From Planctomycetota bacterium (GTDB lineage Bacteria; Planctomycetota; J058), in the NCBI GenBank assembly GCA_003695705.1, contig RFHU01000095.1:1-37689 (forward strand): a stretch of 37,689 nucleotides of DNA, given 5' to 3'. Positions 32,752-37,689 of this stretch are shown one piece after another. The notes beneath the pieces are model-generated. The model did not search any database. It was not told the DNA's origin and saw only the letters and a program-made list of their open reading frames with translations. The translations under genes and the position numbers were made by a program. Numbering within the stretch: the stretch's first letter is position 1; each line of letters starts with the position of its first letter.

Positions 32752-34203
32752 TCAGGGAGCGGAGAGTCCCCCCACCAGGCCGCCCGCGGAGCCCGCGGGG
32801 AGCACCGCGCGCAGGACCACGGTCACTTCGCGGGGGGCCCCGCCCACCTGGGCGCGGACCCGCGCGTAGCGGCTCCAGACGCGGAGCACCTCCACCTCGG
32901 CGCCGGCGGGAAGCTTCACTCGGTGGCCCCCGCCGAGCCCGCGCGCGTCGCGCCGCAGGCGGGTGAAGAAGGAGTGGACCCGTAGGCGCGGAGCGCCGCT
33001 CCCGTCCACCACGCCGACCACGCGCACGGTCTCCCCTTCCAGCGCGGCGAGCGCCGCTGCGAGGGGACCCTCCAGCAGGTAGCGCGGGGGCGTTCTCAAG
33101 ACCAAGTCGCCGCCGTCTCGCTCCACACGCCCGAGGAGCTCCTGCGGGGCGGGGGGAAAGGACCCGCCGTGCAGTTCGAAGGTCGCCGAGGTCTCGAAAC
33201 CCACGACCTCCTCTTCGCTGGCGTAGTCGAAGCGGGTTCGCCCGCCGACCGTCGCGCTCCCGCCGCCGCGCAGGGCGGCGAGCTCCGCCTGGCTCAGCGA
33301 GGCGTGCAGGGTATAGCTCCAACCGTGGTATCGGCCCGCGAGCCCCCACCCCAGTTCCAGCCACACGCTGCCGTCCCAGCGGACGACGAGCGCACCGTCG
33401 TTGGGGCCGGAGCGGTAGTGCCCGTAGTAGTCCCACTCGTCCACCATGTCGAAGCGCGCGGTCGTCGCGTAGCGCACGAGTCCCTCGGGGGTCTGCTCCA
33501 CGCGCCGCAACTCGAACTCGTAGGGCCCTGCCTCGATGCTCCGTCCGCTGTCGACGTCCACCCGCGGAACGTTGGTCGCCCGCACGACGAGGACCTCGGG
33601 GAAGTCCGCGAGAGGACGCTTCAAGGGCAAGCGAGAGTCGTCGAGGGCCAGCTTGACGTGCAGCACCTCGACCCTCCCTCGCTGGGCGCCGTAGACCGGG
33701 CTCAACGGTCCGCTCACGTAAGAACCGCCGCGCTCGGCCGTGCCCCGGTAGCGCGCCTGGGTGGAGGATTGGCTGCCCAGCGGCACGACGAAACTCAGCT
33801 CCACTTCGGCCCGGTCGACCACGTTCTCGCGCGCGAAGTTCGCCCCCAAGAGGCGCAGGCTCACCGTCGCCGCTCGCTCGCCCCCGCCGCCGAACAGCGG
33901 CCGCAAGCGACCGCGCAGGCTCGCTGCGTAGTCCACGAAGGGGCCTTCTCCGGCGGCGAATTTCTGCTGGGTCAGGACCTCGAGGCTGCGCAGGCGCGCG
34001 TCGAAGCGATACCAGCCTCGGTCCAGGTAGGAGACCTCTTGGCCGTCCCAGGTCCGAACACGCAGGTCCTCGTGGGCGCGCAGTACGACCACCACCCGCT
34101 GGGACTGGTAGTAGGGCAGGTCGTCCTGCGCGACCGCAGGCCCTGCGGCCGCGAGCGCCGCCACCGCAACGAGCGAAGTCCACCGTGTCGAAGGCCGGTC
34201 CAT
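32752..34203 (-). CDS. Secreted beta-rich protein of unknown function
   Basis: A 483-aa protein from ATG 34203. A signal peptide (STRWTSLVAVAALAAAGPAVA) is cleaved near residue 25. The mature protein is mostly beta: PYYQSQRVVVVLRAHEDLRV, an IMP-like WDGQEVSYLDRGWYRFDAR, and a long middle part with FEVE-type alternation (EVELSFVVPLGS, VEVLHVKLALDDS). It has repeated aromatic motifs (DEWDYYGHYRSGPNDGALVV, WSYTLHASLS). The last 60 residues look SH3-like (VKLPAGAEVEVLRVWSRYAR). I know no family with this architecture. It lies directly downstream of the sigma-54 activator, same strand, with a 203-bp gap, and could be its target, though I find no clear -24/-12 promoter. Confidence 0.82.
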   Translation of the reverse strand: MDRPSTRWTSLVAVAALAAAGPAVAQDDLPYYQSQRVVVVLRAHEDLRVRTWDGQEVSYLDRGWYRFDARLRSLEVLTQQKFAAGEGPFVDYAASLRGRLRPLFGGGGERAATVSLRLLGANFARENVVDRAEVELSFVVPLGSQSSTQARYRGTAERGGSYVSGPLSPVYGAQRGRVEVLHVKLALDDSRLPLKRPLADFPEVLVVRATNVPRVDVDSGRSIEAGPYEFELRRVEQTPEGLVRYATTARFDMVDEWDYYGHYRSGPNDGALVVRWDGSVWLELGWGLAGRYHGWSYTLHASLSQAELAALRGGGSATVGGRTRFDYASEEEVVGFETSATFELHGGSFPPAPQELLGRVERDGGDLVLRTPPRYLLEGPLAAALAALEGETVRVVGVVDGSGAPRLRVHSFFTRLRRDARGLGGGHRVKLPAGAEVEVLRVWSRYARVRAQVGGAPREVTVVLRAVLPAGSAGGLVGGLSAP

Positions 34204-34406
34204 GAAACGCCCCCTGGGTTCTCGAAGCGTGCGTCCCGTCCGCGAAGCGCGTACCTGCCGAGCCGTGCACGGAAACCGCCCAAAACGGACGCCTCGATGT
34301 ACAGGAACGGTCAAGGGTGCGCTTGAAGCTCGCTTGCGTCCCGTCGCCTCGGAGCCGGAAGGGCGAATCTCCGTCGGGAGCCGGTCGGCGACCCGCGCAG
34401 GTGTCC

Positions 34407-35963
34407 TCAACGCAGGCCGTGACGGTCCAGGAGGCGGTAGAAGGTCGTCTTGGGGATGCCGAGCGACTTGGCCGCGCGGGTCTTGTTGTTCTGGAACCGC
34501 CGCAAGGCGTCTTCGATCATGCGACGCTCCACTTCGGGCAGGGTCTTGGCCTCCTCGACGCGCCCCGCAGGGTCGGAGCGGACGCCGCGCACTTCGGGCG
34601 AGAGATGCCGAGCCTCGATGAGCGGCGCGTCGAGCGTCGCGAGCCTGCGGGCCTCGTTCTCGAGCTCGCGCACGTTCCCGGGCCACGCGTAGGCGAGGAG
34701 GAGTTCGATCGCCTTGCGGTCGAAGCGCGGGCGGATCCCCTCGCCCGCGAAGAAGTGGCTGAGCAGGACGGGGACGTCCTCGCGGCGCTCGCGGAGCGGC
34801 GGAACGACGAGCCGCAACACGTCGAGGCGGTAGTAGAGGTCTTCGCGGAAGCGGCCGGCGCGAACCTCCTCGGCGAGGTTGCGGTGGGAGGCGACGACGA
34901 CGCGCGCAGAGAACGGAACGGTGCGCGACCCCCCCACCGGCCGCACCCTTCCTTCCTGAAGAACCCGCAGCAGCTTCGCCTGCATCTTCGGGCTGGTGTC
35001 CGCGATCTCGTCGAGGAAGACCGTCCCGTCGCCCGCGCGCACGAACAGGCCGTCTCGAGACCTCTGAGCGCCGGTGTAGGCGCCGCGGACGTGTCCGAAG
35101 AGTTCGCTCTCGAGGACGCCCTCGGCGACGGCTGCGCAATTCTCCGCAACGAAGGGCGCTTCGGGAGCGCTCCCGAGGCGGTGCAACTCTCGAGCGACGA
35201 GCTCCTTGCCGACGCCCGTTTCTCCCCAGATCGCCACCGGCGCCGTCGAACGCGCCGCGCGCTCGACTTCGACCCAGAGCGCGCGGAGGGCCGGCGAGCC
35301 TCCGAAGAGTCTTCCCTGGCGCGGCAAGTGCTCGGGATCCGGCAACTCGCAGACCTCCCCGCCGGGGACCTCCTGCGTCACCCGCAGGGCCTCCACCTCG
35401 CTGGCAGCTCGCCCGAGCTGTTCGCGGAGTGCGCCGATCTCTCCCGCCAGCTCCGCGGTCTCGATGGCCAAAGCCGCTTGCTCGGCGAAGGCCTCGACGA
35501 TGGGGACGTCGCCTTCGGCGAAGGCCTCGGGTTGAAAGCGGTGGTCGAGGTAGAGAACCCCCGCGACCTCCCTTCGCAGCAACAAGGGAACGCAGAGGAT
35601 GGCGAGGACGTTCCTCCGCTGCACGCTGGTGAGGTTGCGCACGAAGGCGTCTTCCTCGCGCGAGGTAAGCAGGCCTTCGCCCCGCTCGAGGACGGTCTCG
35701 ACGACGGTGCGCGAGACCTTGCTCAGTCCGCCCTGGAGGGTCTCGCGAGAGAACCCTCGCGCGGCGGCGACCTGGAGCTTCGGGCGGCCCGAGCGGCTCC
35801 TTCCCCGAACCCGCACGAGGAAGCCGCGCTCGGCGCGGGTCAACTCGATGGCGGCGTCGACGATGCGGGGGAGCAAGGCCCTGAGGTCCCGCTCTCGAGC
35901 GAGGTCACGAGAGAGGTCCCTTAGCCGCCGCAACCAAGTCCGCTCGCGCTCAGGGTCGGGCAC
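34407..35963 (-). CDS. Sigma-54-dependent transcriptional activator, GAF-AAA+-Fis
   Basis: A 518-aa regulator from GTG 35963. Residues about 25-170 form a GAF sensor domain (LLPRIVDAAIELTRAERGFL, VLAILCVPLLLRREVAGVLY), followed by a helical linker. The AAA+ domain begins near 217 (LFGGSPALRALWVEVERAA): Walker A GETGVGKE (247-254), the sigma-54-contacting loop as GAYTGA (294-299, Tyr in place of the usual Phe), Walker B TVFLDEIAD (314-322) and the arginine-finger region FREDLYYRLDV. A Fis-type helix-turn-helix ends the protein (NNKTRAAKSLGIPKTTFYRL). It opens sigma-54 promoters in response to an unknown GAF ligand. There is no receiver domain, so it is not a classical response regulator. Confidence 0.95.
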   Translation of the reverse strand: MPDPERERTWLRRLRDLSRDLARERDLRALLPRIVDAAIELTRAERGFLVRVRGRSRSGRPKLQVAAARGFSRETLQGGLSKVSRTVVETVLERGEGLLTSREEDAFVRNLTSVQRRNVLAILCVPLLLRREVAGVLYLDHRFQPEAFAEGDVPIVEAFAEQAALAIETAELAGEIGALREQLGRAASEVEALRVTQEVPGGEVCELPDPEHLPRQGRLFGGSPALRALWVEVERAARSTAPVAIWGETGVGKELVARELHRLGSAPEAPFVAENCAAVAEGVLESELFGHVRGAYTGAQRSRDGLFVRAGDGTVFLDEIADTSPKMQAKLLRVLQEGRVRPVGGSRTVPFSARVVVASHRNLAEEVRAGRFREDLYYRLDVLRLVVPPLRERREDVPVLLSHFFAGEGIRPRFDRKAIELLLAYAWPGNVRELENEARRLATLDAPLIEARHLSPEVRGVRSDPAGRVEEAKTLPEVERRMIEDALRRFQNNKTRAAKSLGIPKTTFYRLLDRHGLR

Positions 35964-36244
35964 GGGCGGATCTTCGCACCCGCGAGCCGCCGGCGCGAGC
36001 ACGCAGCGCGTACCCGGGGGGCGCGCACCCCTTCGCCCCTCCGGAGGGCCGCGCGTTCTCGCTCCTGCCCCCGAGGAGACGCCCCTCCCCCCGCGGACGG
36101 ATCCCCGCGCCGAGCCCTCCGAAGGGCGTCCCATCCGGACGGCCTGCGTCCGTGGTCCGCGGCCAGAACTGCTCCTGCAAGGGATTGCGTCGGGCCTGCG
36201 ACTTGCGAAGGGGGAGGGCGAACCCAAGCCCGCGGAGCCGAAGC

Positions 36245-37689
36245 ATGATCCAGCGACCTCCCACCCTCGCTCCTCTCTGCGCTCTCTGCGCGATCGCCAC
36301 CTCGCTCGGTGTGGCGGGATGCCGCGACAGCTCGGGCGGCGGGGCGGCGACGGGCAGCGCCACCGCCCCGGCGACGGCGAGCGGCGTCGCCTTGGCCTGG
36401 GGGGCGCCCCTGCCGGTGAGCAGCGCGCCGGGCGACCGCGCGACGGCCGTGGTCCGCGACGGCGGCGGCGACGTGGTCGTCGCGCACCCCCCCAGCGCCG
36501 AACTGCTCCGAGTGGACGCCGCCGGCGCTGCCACCGCCGAGGGCAGCTTCGGCGCCGAGGTCAAGGCCCTCGTCTGGGCCGACGGAGCTCTGTTCGCTGC
36601 GACTTCGCAGCCCAGCACTCCAGACGCCGCCGACGTTTACGAACGAGGCCCGAGCGGCTGGACTCTGTCGCTGGATGGCACCGAGGACGTCTCGGTCCTC
36701 TTCGCCGAAGGCGACACGCTCCATGCAATCCGCGGCGGGCACGGCCTGCCGACCGTCCACTTCGAACGTCCCCCGGGAGGCCCGTGGCAGCCCGTAGCCG
36801 GTTCGTTCCCGCTGGGCGTTCCGACGGCCGGGGTGAGCCACGCCGGGGAGCTGTGGATCGCCCTCGCCCCCGACGCCGCCTCCGGCGACGCGGTCCTCGT
36901 CCACGGCCGCCCGGGCAGCCTCCGGCCCGAACTGCTGCCTTCCGCCCCCATGGGCGCAAAGCAAGTAGTGACGGCCCTCTGCTCCACGCCAGGGAAGCTG
37001 CTCGTCGCCACCGTCAGCACCGACTCCGCGGGCAACGTGCTGCAGAGCCAGCTCGTCGGCTACGACGGCGCGGCCTTCCGCCAGGAGCTCGTGGTCGCAG
37101 GCGACGCCTTTCTCTGCTTGGCCGCGATCGGGGGGACGGCCTTCGCCGGCTCCGAGAGCGGTCAGCTCCTCACCAACTCGGGGTCGGGCTGGCAAGCCAG
37201 CGGAACCCCCTTCCCCGGCGCCGTCACGGCGCTCCACGCCCCCGACGCCCAGACCCTCTACGCGGGCGTCAGCGGCCCTGCGGGCGTCGAACTCTACGCG
37301 GCGAGCGTCACGGGAGCCGCGGCCGCAACCGGCGGCACGGCGCCACTGCCCCTCGACTACCTGAGCGACCTCAAGCCGCTGCTCGCCGGCTGCGTCGGCT
37401 GCCACGCGAGCATGCAGACGGGCTTTCGCCTCTCCAGCGGACTGAGCGACGACGCTGCAGACCACCAGGCCGTGCTCGGGCAAGTCGACCTCGCCCAGCC
37501 CGACGCCTCGCCGCTGCTGACCAAGGCCAGCGGGGCGGTGGGACACGCCGGCGGAGCTCCTTGGGCGACCGGCTCTGCGGAATACGCGACCGCTCTCCGC
37601 TGGATTCAAGACGGCGGGCACTTCGACAAGACGCTCCTCCCGGCCGCGAGCGCGACGCCCACGACGCCCACCACGCCCACGACGCCCAC
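36245..37689 (+). CDS. Lipoprotein with CxxCH haem-type motif (partial)
   Basis: The plus strand is open from ATG 36245 (GGAG 9 nt upstream) to the right edge, at least 481 codons, with no stop in the window. A signal peptide with lipobox SLGVAGC (Cys26) is followed by an Ala/Gly/Thr linker. Residues about 50-360 look like a WD/propeller-type array of blades (DVVVAHPPSAELLRVDAAG, GELWIALAPDAASGD, LLVATVSTD, AFAGSESGQLLTNSG). A C-terminal domain then has LKPLLAGCVGCHASMQTGFR with a CxxCH haem-attachment signature, as in planctomycete-type cytochrome modules. The visible end is a repeated TTP linker, so more domains follow. It should be an outer-surface or periplasmic electron-transfer or binding protein. 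Confidence 0.85.
   Translation, partial: MIQRPPTLAPLCALCAIATSLGVAGCRDSSGGGAATGSATAPATASGVALAWGAPLPVSSAPGDRATAVVRDGGGDVVVAHPPSAELLRVDAAGAATAEGSFGAEVKALVWADGALFAATSQPSTPDAADVYERGPSGWTLSLDGTEDVSVLFAEGDTLHAIRGGHGLPTVHFERPPGGPWQPVAGSFPLGVPTAGVSHAGELWIALAPDAASGDAVLVHGRPGSLRPELLPSAPMGAKQVVTALCSTPGKLLVATVSTDSAGNVLQSQLVGYDGAAFRQELVVAGDAFLCLAAIGGTAFAGSESGQLLTNSGSGWQASGTPFPGAVTALHAPDAQTLYAGVSGPAGVELYAASVTGAAAATGGTAPLPLDYLSDLKPLLAGCVGCHASMQTGFRLSSGLSDDAADHQAVLGQVDLAQPDASPLLTKASGAVGHAGGAPWATGSAEYATALRWIQDGGHFDKTLLPAASATPTTPTTPTTP

Overview
The window is very GC-rich DNA (third codon positions almost all G or C) from a free-living bacterium. Many genes start with GTG and at least two with TTG. Large secreted lipoproteins with Kelch, IPT/TIG and CxxCH modules, a ceramidase-type lipoprotein, a DUF4123 protein and a giant repeat protein together suggest a Planctomycetota- or Myxococcota-like organism. 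This is inferred from gene style only; nothing here fixes the phylum. I see no rRNA, CRISPR array, insertion sequence or integrase.

Left edge to about 5.3 kb: a truncated polytopic membrane protein, an acyl-CoA carboxylase carboxyltransferase subunit, a small prepilin-like membrane protein, two tandem paralogous membrane-protein genes on the minus strand (one apparently frameshifted, with a 4 x 15-bp repeat beside it), and a double zinc-ribbon protein.

5.4-19.4 kb is the most unusual part. On the plus strand, a 111-aa protein resembling small proteins seen in type VI secretion (T6SS) effector loci precedes a single 3622-aa protein. That giant has about a dozen Ig-like beta repeats, two phage-like modules, a duplicated Cys/His cluster, an amphipathic beta-rich region and a helical C-terminus. 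A 271-aa protein overlaps its stop codon. Converging from the minus strand is a tight three-gene operon: a Cys-rich peptide, a DUF4123 protein (the T6SS effector adaptor family) and a protein with an N-terminus resembling effector-associated (death-like) domains. No secretion core gene (VgrG, Hcp, sheath, ClpV) is present. I read this as a cargo-plus-adaptor island served by an apparatus encoded elsewhere, possibly a new giant effector system.

19.4-26.4 kb: a 464-bp leader/intergenic stretch with two clean hairpins, a Kelch/TIG/jelly-roll lipoprotein with a TTG start, then a minus-strand group (neutral-ceramidase-type lipoprotein, RNase HII-like protein, small lipoprotein) and a small secreted protein. 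26.5-32.7 kb: a SulP/STAS anion transporter, a PGPGW-family membrane protein overlapping a DTW-domain tRNA-modification protein, a patatin-like phospholipase (TTG start), a PhoD-like phosphatase and tRNA-Arg(CCT). 32.7 kb to the end: a secreted beta-rich protein, a GAF/AAA+/Fis sigma-54 activator immediately upstream of it, and a lipoprotein with a CxxCH haem-type motif that runs off the right edge.
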